Below, piece after piece: positions 34,021 to 42,517 of a stretch of DNA of 64,000 nt; within the stretch, counting starts at the first letter, position 1; every line of letters begins with the position of its first letter. This DNA comes from Yoonia sp035117555 (lineage in GTDB: Bacteria; Pseudomonadota; Alphaproteobacteria; Rhodobacterales; Rhodobacteraceae), in assembly GCF_035117555.1 (NCBI RefSeq), contig NZ_JAYKPK010000008.1:62001-126000 (forward strand), in the 5' to 3' direction. Both the position numbers and the translations under genes were made by a program. Below the pieces are notes generated by a model. That model was not told the DNA's origin. It did no database searches and saw nothing but the letters and a program-made list of their open reading frames with translations.

Positions 34021-35373
34021 ATGAATATGAAAAAACTACTGACACTCGGCGCGGGGCTGGCCCTGCTTCCGGTGATCGGATTCGCGCAGGAAGCCGCAGA
34101 GGTTGTCGAAGAAGTGGCAGAGGTGGCACCCACCTTCGACGAAATCGGCCCCTATATCATGACCACCCTGCTGTTCCTTGTGGGCGGCTTTCTGGTGTTC
34201 TGGATGGCAGCAGGCTTTACCATGCTGGAGGCCGGTCTGGTCCGGTCCAAGAACGTCACCACCCAGTTGACCAAGAACATCGCGCTGTTTTCGATCGCAG
34301 GCATCATGTATTGGCTGGTTGGTTTTCATCTGATGTATCCTGAGAACGGTTTTATCATCGAGGGATGGCTGGGCGAGCTCTTTAACGCTACATCGCTCGA
34401 ACCTGTGGGGCTGGCAGCCGCTGATGCATCGCTGGACTATGCCTCTAAGGCATCAGACTTCTTCTTTCAGTTGATGTTCGTTGCGGCGACAGCCTCCATC
34501 GTGTCGGGTGCTTTGGCTGAACGGATCAAACTCTGGCCCTTCCTTGCCTTCGTTGTCGTGCTGACCGGCTTCATGTATCCGATTTCCGGGTCCTGGCAGT
34601 GGGGTGGCGGCTGGCTGTCCGAAATGGGCTTTTCCGACTTTGCCGGTTCGACTCTCGTCCACTCTGTTGGTGGCTGGGCTGCTCTGGCTGGTGCTCTTGT
34701 GCTGGGTCCACGTCTGGGCAAATACAAGGATGGCCGCGTCAATCCGATGCCGGGTTCCAACCTTGCACTGGCGACATTGGGCACGTTCATCCTGTGGCTG
34801 GGCTGGTTCGGTTTCAACGGCGGTTCGCAGCTTGCCGCAGGCACAGTCGGTGACATCACAGACGTAGGCCGGATTTTTGCCAACACCAATATGGCAGCCT
34901 CTGCCGGTGCGGTGACGGCGCTGATCCTGACACAGCTGCTGTACAAAAAGGTCGATCTGACCATGGTGCTGAACGGCGCGCTGGCCGGTCTGGTCGCCAT
35001 CACGGCAGAGCCTCTGGCACCAACATTGTTCGGTGCGCTGTGGATCGGTGCCATCGGTGGTGTGATCGTGGTCTTCGCTGTGCCGATGCTGGACAAGTTC
35101 AAGATCGACGACGTGGTCGGTGCGATCCCTGTCCACCTGCTGGCCGGTATCTGGGGCACGATCGCTGTGGTCTTCTACAATGATGGCGCCAGCCTGATGA
35201 CACAGCTGACCGGCATCGTCGCTTACGGTGTGTTCACCTTCTTCGTCTCGCTGATCATCTGGTACATCTTCAAGATGACCATGGGCATCCGCGTCAGCGA
35301 AGAATCCGAAATGCGCGGTCTGGATACATCCGAACTGGGCATGGAAGCCTATCCTGAATTCACGAAAGGCTGA
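34021..35373 (+). CDS. amt: ammonium transporter
   Basis: A 450-residue Amt/Mep/Rh channel with a signal-like N-terminus and eleven hydrophobic segments. Seen: the family stretch FWMAAGFTMLEAGLVRSKN near residue 60, GGWAALAGALVLGPRLGKYKD, the Trp-rich LGWFGFNGGS, and pore region HLLAGIWGT. It imports ammonium across the inner membrane and is controlled by the GlnK encoded just upstream. ATG at 34021 starts a typical MNMKKLLTLGAG leader; a longer frame upstream only overlaps glnK. A strong terminator follows. Confidence 0.95.
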   Translation: MNMKKLLTLGAGLALLPVIGFAQEAAEVVEEVAEVAPTFDEIGPYIMTTLLFLVGGFLVFWMAAGFTMLEAGLVRSKNVTTQLTKNIALFSIAGIMYWLVGFHLMYPENGFIIEGWLGELFNATSLEPVGLAAADASLDYASKASDFFFQLMFVAATASIVSGALAERIKLWPFLAFVVVLTGFMYPISGSWQWGGGWLSEMGFSDFAGSTLVHSVGGWAALAGALVLGPRLGKYKDGRVNPMPGSNLALATLGTFILWLGWFGFNGGSQLAAGTVGDITDVGRIFANTNMAASAGAVTALILTQLLYKKVDLTMVLNGALAGLVAITAEPLAPTLFGALWIGAIGGVIVVFAVPMLDKFKIDDVVGAIPVHLLAGIWGTIAVVFYNDGASLMTQLTGIVAYGVFTFFVSLIIWYIFKMTMGIRVSEESEMRGLDTSELGMEAYPEFTKG

Positions 35374-35399
35374 CCCCCTCCTGTCAGTGTTTCGGATCG

Positions 35400-35426
35400 G
35401 CCCGGGCGTTCGCGCCCGGGCTTTTT
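35400..35426 (+). terminator. intrinsic terminator after glnK-amt
   Basis: Stem GCCCGGGCG (35400-35408) pairs with CGCCCGGGC (35413-35421) around a TTCG tetraloop, followed by TTTTT (35422-35426). A textbook rho-independent terminator, 26 bases past the amt stop. Confidence 0.9.
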
Positions 35427-35521
35427 CATGGCGGTGTTGCGCGCCCCACCGTTCGGTGGGGGACTGGCGAAGTGCCGGTCGATCTGGCAAGGTGACCCCA
35501 AACCATCGACGGAGCGTGACC

Positions 35522-36523
35522 ATGATCCAGACCCCTTATCTTTTGTTTCTTGGCGATGCGCCGGACCAACTTGCCGCCAAGGTCGCGCAAGGGATCAAGG
35601 ATTGGCGCCCGGACAACGCCGTGGGCCAATACCGGATGCCGGGTTGCGGCGCCGATCTGCGGATCAAAGATATGACATTGGCCGAGGCCAAGGCGGCAGG
35701 TGCCAAAACCCTGGTGATTGGCGTGGCCAACCGTGGTGGAATCATCTCTGCCGCGTGGAAAGAGGCGCTGATCGAGGCCCTGAACATGGGCTTCGACATC
35801 GCCTCCGGCCTGCATAACCTGCTGCGGGACGAGGCTGATCTTGTTGCCGCCGCGCGCGCCAATGACCGCACATTATTCGATGTGCGCGTGCCTTCGGTCG
35901 CCTATCCCATCGCCAATGGTGTCAAACGGACAGGCAAGCGCTGTCTCGCCATCGGCACCGATTGTTCGGTGGGCAAGATGTATACCGGCCTTGCCATGGA
36001 CATCGAAATGCACAAACGCGGGATGAAATCCACCTTCCGCCCCACCGGCCAGACCGGCATTCTGATCACCGGCGGCGGCGTGCCTTTGGATGCAGTCGTG
36101 GCGGATTTCATGGCCGGCGCGGTCGAATATCTGACCCCCGACAATGACCCCGACCATTGGGACCATATCGAAGGGCAGGGCAGCCTGTTCCACGTCTCCT
36201 ATTCCGGCGTCACCATGGCGTTGATCCACGGCGGCCAGCCTGATGCGCTGATCCTCGCCCATGAGCCGACCCGCACACATATGCGCGGTTTGCCCGGCTA
36301 TAGCCTGCCCAGCCTTGAAGCCCTGCGCGACATGGTCTTGCCCATCGCCCGCATCGCCAACCCTGCCTGTCAGGTGGTCGGCATCTCGATCAATACACAG
36401 CATATGTCCGAGGAAGAGGCCCTCGCCTATATGGCCGAGGTTGAGGCGCGGATGGGCCTGCCCACGGTCGATACGTACCGCCAAGGCGCTGCGCGTTTGG
36501 TCGATGCGCTGGTGGCACTGTGA
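35522..36523 (+). CDS. dgcN: DgcN-type protein (DUF1611), D-glutamate N-acetyltransferase
   Basis: A 333-residue DUF1611 protein. The C-terminal two thirds have a nucleotide-binding-like loop GTDCSVGKMYT (145-155) and FRPTGQTGILITGGGVPLDAV. From the literature as I recall it, DgcN acetylates D-glutamate in marine bacteria and DgcA then racemises the product. The adjacent gene is an enolase-superfamily epimerase as that pairing requires, and a D-amino-acid aminotransferase follows, so the assignment is mainly by family plus context. The ATG at 35522 starts the conserved MIQTPYLLFLG. Confidence 0.82.
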   Translation: MIQTPYLLFLGDAPDQLAAKVAQGIKDWRPDNAVGQYRMPGCGADLRIKDMTLAEAKAAGAKTLVIGVANRGGIISAAWKEALIEALNMGFDIASGLHNLLRDEADLVAAARANDRTLFDVRVPSVAYPIANGVKRTGKRCLAIGTDCSVGKMYTGLAMDIEMHKRGMKSTFRPTGQTGILITGGGVPLDAVVADFMAGAVEYLTPDNDPDHWDHIEGQGSLFHVSYSGVTMALIHGGQPDALILAHEPTRTHMRGLPGYSLPSLEALRDMVLPIARIANPACQVVGISINTQHMSEEEALAYMAEVEARMGLPTVDTYRQGAARLVDALVAL

Positions 36524-36548
36524 ATTCCGGTTTCTGGCGAAACCGGAT

Positions 36549-36587
36549 GCCTCCGGCGGGGATACTTGGGCTCGGACGATGATGAAG
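36549..36587 (+). repeat. dispersed Rhodobacteraceae-type intergenic repeat, copy 1
   Basis: GCCTCCGGCGGGGATACTTG continues to GATGATGAAG. Related sequence occurs at 52261-52295 (minus strand) and, less exactly, at 56886-56920. The 3-prime end supplies the ATGATG used by the dgcA start. I recall similar intergenic sequences from many Rhodobacterales genomes, but cannot check that here. Confidence 0.5.
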
Positions 36588-37541
36588 GTTGCAGTTTCAT
36601 CTGATGTGTTCCGGCTGGCGCAGGTGTTCACCATCTCGCGCGGGTCGCGGACCGAAGCCAAAGTGCTGACCGTGACCGTCGCCGGTGACGGCTATGTCGG
36701 GCGCGGCGAATGCGTGCCCTATGCGCGCTATGGTGAGACGCTGGAGAGCGTGACCGAACAGGTCATGAGCTTTGCGGGTGCCTGGCCCGATTTGCAGCAC
36801 GTCCTGCCCGCCGGTGCCGCGCGGAATGCGCTCGATTGTGCGTTCTGGGATCACGCGGCCAAAAAGGCGGGCAAACGGGTATGGGATTTGCTGGGCCTGC
36901 CCGCGCCAAGGCCGGAAATCACCGCCTATACTTTGTCGCTCGACACACCCGAGGTGATGCAATTGCAGGCGGCAAAGAACGCCCACCGCCCCCTGCTCAA
37001 GATCAAACTCGGCACGCCCGATGACATGGCCCGGCTGGAGGCTGTCCGCCGTGGCGCGCCAGATGCCCGGATTATCGTCGACGCCAATGAAGGCTGGACG
37101 GCAGAGGTTTACGCCTACCTCGCCCCGCATCTGATCCGCCTTGGCGTGCAGATGGTCGAACAACCGCTACCCGCCGGGGCCGATGATATGCTGGGTGAAA
37201 TTGCGCGGCCTTTGCCGGTTTGTGCCGATGAAAGCTGCCATGACCGCGCCAGCCTGCCCGGCCTGCGGGGCAAATATGACATGGTGAATATCAAGCTGGA
37301 TAAAACTGGCGGGTTGACCGAAGCCTTGGCGCTGAAAGCACAGGCGCAGGCCGAAGGTTACGGCGTGATGGTCGGTTGCATGGTCGGCTCATCGCTCGCC
37401 ATGGCACCCGCGACGATCCTTGCCCAAGGCGTGGCATTCACGGATCTTGACGGGCCGCTGTTATTGGCCGAAGACCGCGCAACACCTTTGCAGTTTGATG
37501 AACATGGCGTGCATCCGCCCGCCGCTGACCTTTGGGGATGA
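36579..37541 (+). CDS. dgcA: DgcA-type enolase-superfamily epimerase/racemase
   Basis: A 320-residue enolase-superfamily protein of the dipeptide-epimerase (muconate-lactonising) subgroup. Seen: KIK (Lys141, Lys143), metal ligands Asp168 (DAN), Glu194 (EQPLP) and Asp217 (ADES), and the opposite-face lysine in NIKLDKTGG (Lys239 or Lys242). This layout suits 1,1-proton transfer. DgcA is described as an N-acetyl-D-glutamate racemase working after DgcN, whose gene is directly upstream; L-Ala-D/L-Glu epimerase is the main alternative. The ATG lies inside a dispersed repeat. Confidence 0.82.
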   Translation: MMKVAVSSDVFRLAQVFTISRGSRTEAKVLTVTVAGDGYVGRGECVPYARYGETLESVTEQVMSFAGAWPDLQHVLPAGAARNALDCAFWDHAAKKAGKRVWDLLGLPAPRPEITAYTLSLDTPEVMQLQAAKNAHRPLLKIKLGTPDDMARLEAVRRGAPDARIIVDANEGWTAEVYAYLAPHLIRLGVQMVEQPLPAGADDMLGEIARPLPVCADESCHDRASLPGLRGKYDMVNIKLDKTGGLTEALALKAQAQAEGYGVMVGCMVGSSLAMAPATILAQGVAFTDLDGPLLLAEDRATPLQFDEHGVHPPAADLWG

Positions 37542-37543
37542 AT

Positions 37544-38404
37544 ATGCGTACAGTCTACGTCAACGGCACCTATCTGCCTGAAAACGAAGCCACAATTTCG
37601 ATCTTTGACCGTGGCTTCCTGATGGCCGATGGCGTTTACGAGGTTACATCCGTGCTGGATGGCAAGCTGATCGATTTCGCTGGTCACGCCAAACGGCTCG
37701 AACGCTCGCTGAGCGAGTTGGACATGCCGCACCCCACCTGCCTGCCCGATCTGCTGGACATCCACCGCGAGTTGGTGCGCCTGAACGAGATTGAGGAAGG
37801 CATGATCTATCTGCAGATCACCCGTGGCGCGCCCGGTGACCGCGATTTCGCCTTTCCCGATCCCGAAACCTGCACGCCGACTGTCGTGCTGTTCACTCAG
37901 AACAAGCCGGGCCTCGCCAACAGCCCCGCCGCGAAAACTGGGATCAAGATCATCTCGGTCGCCGATCAGCGCTGGGCGCGGCGCGATATCAAGACCGTGC
38001 AACTTCTTTATCCCTCGATGGGCAAGATGATGGCCAAGGCCGCCGGAGTCGATGACGCCTGGATGGTCGAGGATGGGATGGTCACCGAAGGCACATCCAA
38101 CAACGCCTATATCGTCAAGGGCAACACGATCATCACCCGCCATCTGGGCCATGAAATCCTGCACGGCATCACCCGCGCCGCCGTCCTGCGCTTCGCGCGC
38201 GAAGCACAGATGCAGGTCGAGGAACGCAGCTTTTCCATCGCCGAGGCGCAGGAGGCGGATGAGGCTTTCATCACCTCCGCCAGTGCCTTTGTCATGCCGG
38301 TGGTCGAAGTGGATGGCAAAGCCGTCGGCAAAGGCACGCCGGGTCCGGTCGCCGCGCGCCTGCGCGAGATTTATCTGGACGAAAGCCGCAAGGCTGCGGT
38401 GTAA
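37544..38404 (+). CDS. D-amino-acid aminotransferase (class IV)
   Basis: A 286-residue fold-type IV PLP enzyme. Lys150 in RRDIKTVQLLYPSMGK is the PLP-binding lysine, EGTSNNAYIV is the glutamate-containing family motif, and FDRGFLMADGVYEV is the N-terminal signature. It would transfer the amino group of D-amino acids (such as D-alanine or D-glutamate) to a 2-oxoacid. ATG at 37544 has GGGG at a good distance; ATG at 37538 overlaps the dgcA stop as ATGA and is the alternative. Third gene of the D-amino-acid module. Confidence 0.88.
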   Translation: MRTVYVNGTYLPENEATISIFDRGFLMADGVYEVTSVLDGKLIDFAGHAKRLERSLSELDMPHPTCLPDLLDIHRELVRLNEIEEGMIYLQITRGAPGDRDFAFPDPETCTPTVVLFTQNKPGLANSPAAKTGIKIISVADQRWARRDIKTVQLLYPSMGKMMAKAAGVDDAWMVEDGMVTEGTSNNAYIVKGNTIITRHLGHEILHGITRAAVLRFAREAQMQVEERSFSIAEAQEADEAFITSASAFVMPVVEVDGKAVGKGTPGPVAARLREIYLDESRKAAV

Positions 38405-38430
38405 AAAACCTTCCCCGCGGGGAAGGTTTT
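38405..38430 (+). terminator. 26-base perfect palindrome after the aminotransferase gene
   Basis: AAAACCTTCCCC (38405-38416) and GGGGAAGGTTTT (38419-38430) form a perfect palindrome around GC, starting directly at the stop codon, with T residues on the 3-prime side. It can act as a terminator for the plus strand. It is the first of two copies. Confidence 0.7.
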
Positions 38431-38463
38431 ACGTGACGGCGATCTTCCCCGCGGGGAAGGTTT
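38410..38463. repeat. tandem 20-base repeat of a palindromic unit
   Basis: CTTCCCCGCGGGGAAGGTTT occurs at 38410-38429 and again at 38444-38463, 34 bases apart. Each copy is a perfect palindrome of at least 16 bases (CTTCCCCGCGGGGAAG). They fill the junction between two convergent genes. Confidence 0.75.
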
Positions 38464-38470
38464 CAGGTCT

Positions 38471-38803
38471 CTACTCTGCCTTATCGTAAAACGGCGTCAT
38501 CTGCGCCACGATGACGCTGTTTTCATCCAAGGCCCGCTGCATCAGCTCGCGTTCCTCATCCGAAATATCATGCCCTTCGGCCAGCCGCTCATCCAGCGTG
38601 CCGTAACCTGACACGTCCAAGGGTGCCAGATCAGCCTGTTTCAGGATCGCGACGGTTTCGCGCACCGCCTCGGCCTCGTCCACGCCAGAGGCATAGCACA
38701 TCAGCGCTGCACCGGTCGCACCATCGGGCAACCCGTCATCGGCGCTGCGCCCAACCTCGACCAGCAGGGTGAATACCTTTTGGCGGCTTTCCTTGGCACT
38801 CAT
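38471..38803 (-). CDS. hypothetical protein, acidic
   Basis: A 110-residue cytoplasmic protein I do not recognise. It is acidic and helical (VDEAEAVRETVAILKQADL, DISDEERELMQRALDENSVIVAQ) with no known motif. The ATG at 38803 overlaps the stop of the small membrane protein gene by four bases, so the pair is translated together behind dapD. Widely conserved status cannot be judged from here. Confidence 0.65.
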   Translation of the reverse strand: MSAKESRQKVFTLLVEVGRSADDGLPDGATGAALMCYASGVDEAEAVRETVAILKQADLAPLDVSGYGTLDERLAEGHDISDEERELMQRALDENSVIVAQMTPFYDKAE

Positions 38804-39081
38804 TTGCTGTCTTCCTCTATCCAGCGGGATTTGACCGCCCAGATCGTTGATATCACGACGACGATCTGAAACGGCAGGTAGATCGCGAACAACAGGACCA
38901 GGATGGTCCCATAAAGCGGCAGGTCCGCCACATAGATCGCCGTCAATAGCGGCTGCCAGAGCATCGCCAAGACCGCCGCGATCATCGCAATATCCGCCGC
39001 CACCGGCCACCAGCCCGCAATGAACGATGGCTGCTGGCCCGCAGCGATGCGGCGGCGGGCGATGATCCGGCTGAGGATCAT
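38800..39081 (-). CDS. small membrane protein of unknown function
   Basis: A 93-residue protein with about two membrane helices: residues 20-42 (GWWPVAADIAMIAAVLAMLW) and 55-80 (YGTILVLLFAIYLPFQIVV), ending in a short basic tail. The ATG at 39081 lies one base past the dapD stop codon, and its end overlaps the next small gene by four bases. The tight spacing suggests co-transcription with dapD, but no functional link is evident. Confidence 0.65.
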   Translation of the reverse strand: MILSRIIARRRIAAGQQPSFIAGWWPVAADIAMIAAVLAMLWQPLLTAIYVADLPLYGTILVLLFAIYLPFQIVVVISTIWAVKSRWIEEDSK

Positions 39082-39082
39082 C

Positions 39083-39910
39083 TCAGTCGCGCAGCAATTC
39101 GTTGATGCCGGTTTTGGAACGGGTCTTTTCATCGACCCGTTTCACGATCACCGCGCAGTACAGGCTGACGCCATTGGTCGATGGCATCGTGCCGGCGACG
39201 ACCACGGAATAGGGCGGCACCTCGCCATAGGTGACCTCACCCGTCGCGCGGTCCACGATTTTCGTGGATTGGCCGATGAACACGCCCATGCCCAGCACGG
39301 ACCCTTCACGGATGATGCAGCCTTCGACAACCTCGGAGCGGGCACCGATAAAGCAATTATCCTCGATAATCGTCGGGCCTGCCTGCATCGGTTCCAGCAC
39401 GCCGCCGATGCCGACGCCGCCGGACAGATGCACATTCTTGCCGATCTGCGCGCAGGACCCGACCGTGGCCCAGCCATCGACCATCGTGCCTTCATCGACA
39501 TAGGCACCAAGGTTCACGAAGGACGGCATCAGCACCACGCCCTTGCCGATAAACGCCGACCGGCGCACGATCGACCCCGGCACGGCGCGGAACCCTGCGG
39601 CGCGCCATTGGTTTTCACCCCAGCCGTCGAATTTCGATGGCACCTTGTCCCACCATGTGGACCCGCCATTGCCGCCGGAAATCGGCTCCATATCGTTCAG
39701 ACGGAACGACAGCAGCACCGCCTTTTTCGCCCATTGGTTCACATGCCAATTGCCGTCATCCTGCTTTTCCGCGACCCGCAGGCTGCCGCTGTCCAGCGCG
39801 TTCAGCGTGGTTTCAATCGCATCGCGGGTCTCGCCTTTGGTGGCGGGCGTGATCGTGTCGCGCACGTCCCAGGCGGCTTCGATGGCGGTCTCAAGGGCGG
39901 CATTCGACAT
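39083..39910 (-). CDS. dapD: 2,3,4,5-tetrahydropyridine-2,6-dicarboxylate N-succinyltransferase
   Basis: A 275-residue enzyme that succinylates tetrahydrodipicolinate in the lysine and meso-diaminopimelate pathway. It has the left-handed beta-helix hexapeptide region (about 100-230: GVVLMPSFVNLGAYVDEGTM, GGVGIGGVLEP, IGARSEVVEG). GGAGAA precedes the ATG at 39910. Length is standard. It heads a small operon with two hypothetical genes. Confidence 0.95.
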   Translation of the reverse strand: MSNAALETAIEAAWDVRDTITPATKGETRDAIETTLNALDSGSLRVAEKQDDGNWHVNQWAKKAVLLSFRLNDMEPISGGNGGSTWWDKVPSKFDGWGENQWRAAGFRAVPGSIVRRSAFIGKGVVLMPSFVNLGAYVDEGTMVDGWATVGSCAQIGKNVHLSGGVGIGGVLEPMQAGPTIIEDNCFIGARSEVVEGCIIREGSVLGMGVFIGQSTKIVDRATGEVTYGEVPPYSVVVAGTMPSTNGVSLYCAVIVKRVDEKTRSKTGINELLRD

Positions 39911-39993
39911 GGGATTCTCCGGTTTAGCTGTGGTCTGTGGTTGCAATGGGCTATAGACCGGAACGGCCCAAGGGCGCAATGCGAGGAAGAATG

Positions 39994-40839
39994 ATGAAAG
40001 ACGACCGCCGCCATCCGTTTCGTGACAGCCAGCAGGATCAGGAAACCGCACGCCAGATCCCCGACACGCCGCAGACCCGCGCGCCATCCTATGCTCTGGC
40101 CTTTGCCGATCAGGACTTTCTGCTGCGCGAGGAATTGCGGCCTGTGCGTCTGCAACTGGAATTGCTGAAGCCCGAACTGATGATGAACGAGGCGGGGATC
40201 AAATCCACCGTGGTCCTGTTCGGCGGCGCGCGCATCCCCGAGCCATCGAAAAAAGACACAGCCAAGTCGCAGACGCTGGCCGATCTGTCAAAATACTACG
40301 ACGAGGCGCGCAAATTCGCCCGGCTGATGACCGAACGGTCGATCCAAAAAGGCGGCGGTGAGGACGTCATCGCCACCGGCGGCGGGCCGGGCGTGATGGA
40401 GGCGGGCAATCGCGGCGCGCAGGATGCGGGCGGCGTGTCCATCGGGCTGAATATCGTGCTGCCGCATGAACAGGCGCCCAATGAATATGTCACGCCGGAT
40501 CTGTGCTTTAACTTCCACTATTTCGCGATCCGCAAGATGCATTTCCTGATGCGCGCTTCGGCTGTCTGTGTGTTTCCGGGCGGTTTCGGCACGCTGGACG
40601 AAATGTTCGAGGCGCTGACCCTGATCCAGACCGGCCGCATGGGGCAGGTGCCGTTCCTGCTGTTTGGCCGCGAATTCTGGGAAAAGATCATCAATTGGGA
40701 AGCGCTTGCCGATGCTGGCACGATTTCGCGCGACGATCTGGCGTTGTTCCGCTTTGTCGAAACGGCAGAGGAAGCGGTGGAAATCATCGACACTTGGGAC
40801 GGCAAAGGCACCAAGCGCGGTGCGATCCCGGGGCGCTGA
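39994..40839 (+). CDS. LOG-family protein (lysine-decarboxylase-like nucleotide hydrolase)
   Basis: A 281-residue protein with the LOG motifs GGGPGVMEAGNRGA (from 129) and PGGFGTLDE (195-203). Classical LOG proteins cleave the N6-substituted AMP to release cytokinin-like bases; this longer variant, with a 70-residue N-terminal extension, is typical of alphaproteobacteria and its substrate is unclear (a nucleotide 5-monophosphate nucleosidase role is plausible). The ATG at 39994 has AGGA upstream; an ATG one codon earlier also fits. It precedes the gluconokinase gene by one base. Confidence 0.85.
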   Translation: MKDDRRHPFRDSQQDQETARQIPDTPQTRAPSYALAFADQDFLLREELRPVRLQLELLKPELMMNEAGIKSTVVLFGGARIPEPSKKDTAKSQTLADLSKYYDEARKFARLMTERSIQKGGGEDVIATGGGPGVMEAGNRGAQDAGGVSIGLNIVLPHEQAPNEYVTPDLCFNFHYFAIRKMHFLMRASAVCVFPGGFGTLDEMFEALTLIQTGRMGQVPFLLFGREFWEKIINWEALADAGTISRDDLALFRFVETAEEAVEIIDTWDGKGTKRGAIPGR

Positions 40840-40840
40840 G

Positions 40841-41326
40841 ATGTATTCTGCAATCATGGTCATGGGCGTATCCGGCTGCGGCAAATCGACCATCGGCGCA
40901 GGTCTGGCCGATGCAATTGGCGGCGTCTTTCTGGATGGGGATGATTACCACCCCGCCGAAAACGTGGCCCAGATGGCGGCGGGTCAGCCGCTGAATGATG
41001 CGATGCGCTGGCCGTGGCTCGACGCGCTGGGGCAGGCGGTGCAGGCGGCGCGCGCGGATCAGCCGGTGGTTTTCGCCTGTTCGGCGCTGAAGAAATCCTA
41101 TCGCGATCATCTGCGCGCGGCGGTGCCTGATCTGAAAATCGCCTATCTGGAGGCCCCCCGCGATGTGGTCACGGCGCGTCTGGCCGAACGGCAAGGCCAT
41201 TACATGCCGCCAAGCCTGCTCGACAGTCAGTTGGCCACGTTGGAAGTGCCGCAGAATGCGGCAGCGGTGGTCCGCATCGACCAGCCGATCCCGGCGATCA
41301 TCGCCGCGTTACAACGGATCGTCTGA
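40841..41326 (+). CDS. gntK: gluconokinase
   Basis: A 161-residue P-loop kinase of the GntK/IdnK family that converts gluconate to 6-phosphogluconate. Seen: GVSGCGKST (9-17), DGDDYHP (a family motif), CSALKKSYRD and a lid region RQGHYMP. Length is typical. It follows the LOG gene after a single base (TGA-A-ATG), so the two are co-transcribed. It ends overlapping the convergent LacI regulator by 18 bases. Confidence 0.92.
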   Translation: MYSAIMVMGVSGCGKSTIGAGLADAIGGVFLDGDDYHPAENVAQMAAGQPLNDAMRWPWLDALGQAVQAARADQPVVFACSALKKSYRDHLRAAVPDLKIAYLEAPRDVVTARLAERQGHYMPPSLLDSQLATLEVPQNAAAVVRIDQPIPAIIAALQRIV

Positions 41327-42352
41327 CGGGGTTTCCAGCGCCTGCATCGGCGGTGCCTCTGGGTTGCGGATCGCCTGAATGGCGGCTTTGGCCAGAAATT
41401 CGCCCGCAATCCCGATCTTTTCGGACAGGGTCAGGATATCCGCGCGGAACAATTTCAGGAAGGGCACCGCCTCTTTCGCGAAAAGGTCCACCTCTTTGCC
41501 TACGGTTTTGCCTGCCTGTTCAATGGCAGAGACCGCCCCCATCGCCGATGTCGTTGATCCGACGATGATCGCGTCGATTTCGGGCTGGTGTGTCAGTTTG
41601 TCGAGGATGAAGGGCACGACATCGGCGCTTTTGTTGTCGCTTGAGACGGTGTCAGAGATCGTCAGCCCGACACCACCTTCCTGCACCGCGCGGCTGACAC
41701 CGGCGATCATGTGCTGGGCGTAATTATGTGCGGCGGGGGGCGGGATCAGCAGGATATGCCTGCGCCCGCGCGCGATCAGGCGCTGCGCGGCCATGGTGCC
41801 GAAGGCTTCGTTATCGAAATCATAATAGGGATGCAGGCTGGCCTGATCCGTCCGGCCATGTGTGGCAAAAGGAAAATGCCGGGCCATCATGTAATTGACA
41901 CGGGGATCATCGGCCCTGATCTGGTTCAGGATGATCGCATCGGCTGATCCGGTTTCCACGATATAGCGCACGGGTTCCATCGGGTCCTGATCAGGGAAAA
42001 ACGGCGTGACGATCAGGTGATAGGGCGTGTCGCGCAAGGCCCCGGCAACGGAAGAAATCAGCCGCGCGGTATGGCTCATCAGATCCATCTCGGTCGACAT
42101 GACAAGGCTGATCACATTGGTCCGGCCCGTGCGCAGGCGCACGCCCGCGCGGTTGGGGACGTAGCCGATGTCGCTGGCGATCTTGCGGATCAGTTTCTTG
42201 GTCTCAGCACCGATATCGGGCGCATCGCTGAGCGCGCGTGACACGGTCGGCACGGCCAGACCGCTGATCCGCGCGATGGTTTTCAGCGTCGGTTTGCCGG
42301 TCACCGCCGCGGTCGAGGCGGCAATTTCTGCGCTGGTTCGGCTTGTTGCCAT
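41309..42352 (-). CDS. LacI-family transcriptional regulator
   Basis: A 347-residue regulator. The helix-turn-helix is at about 21-45 (TLKTIARISGLAVPTVSRALS) with the hinge GYVPNRAGVRLRTG, followed by a periplasmic-binding-protein-like ligand domain. It probably represses the divergent sugar operon: a 34-base inverted repeat lies between the two genes next to the operon start. ATG at 42352 is preferred because the HTH follows normally; a TTG 18 codons upstream is open but unlikely. The inducer is probably the imported sugar, which is an inference. Confidence 0.92.
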   Translation of the reverse strand: MATSRTSAEIAASTAAVTGKPTLKTIARISGLAVPTVSRALSDAPDIGAETKKLIRKIASDIGYVPNRAGVRLRTGRTNVISLVMSTEMDLMSHTARLISSVAGALRDTPYHLIVTPFFPDQDPMEPVRYIVETGSADAIILNQIRADDPRVNYMMARHFPFATHGRTDQASLHPYYDFDNEAFGTMAAQRLIARGRRHILLIPPPAAHNYAQHMIAGVSRAVQEGGVGLTISDTVSSDNKSADVVPFILDKLTHQPEIDAIIVGSTTSAMGAVSAIEQAGKTVGKEVDLFAKEAVPFLKLFRADILTLSEKIGIAGEFLAKAAIQAIRNPEAPPMQALETPSDDPL

Positions 42353-42489
42353 CGGCTGGCATCCTTGTTCTGGCGTCACTCCGCCCGTGTCTGTCGCTGT
42401 GTTCAAGCCATGGCATCATGTAAAAATTGATCAACCACAAGGTCTTATACATCGCGACCGCGCTTGTTGAAAGTTTGGCTTATTTTTTG

Positions 42490-42517
42490 TTGCGAGGTCA
42501 ATCTAAATCGATATAGG
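42490..42517 (+). promoter_or_regulatory. possible promoter of the sugar operon
   Basis: TTGCGA at 42490-42495 and TATAGG at 42512-42517, 16 bases apart, resemble a sigma-70 promoter. The -10 overlaps the left arm of the inverted repeat, which is what repression by steric block would need. Confidence 0.35.
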
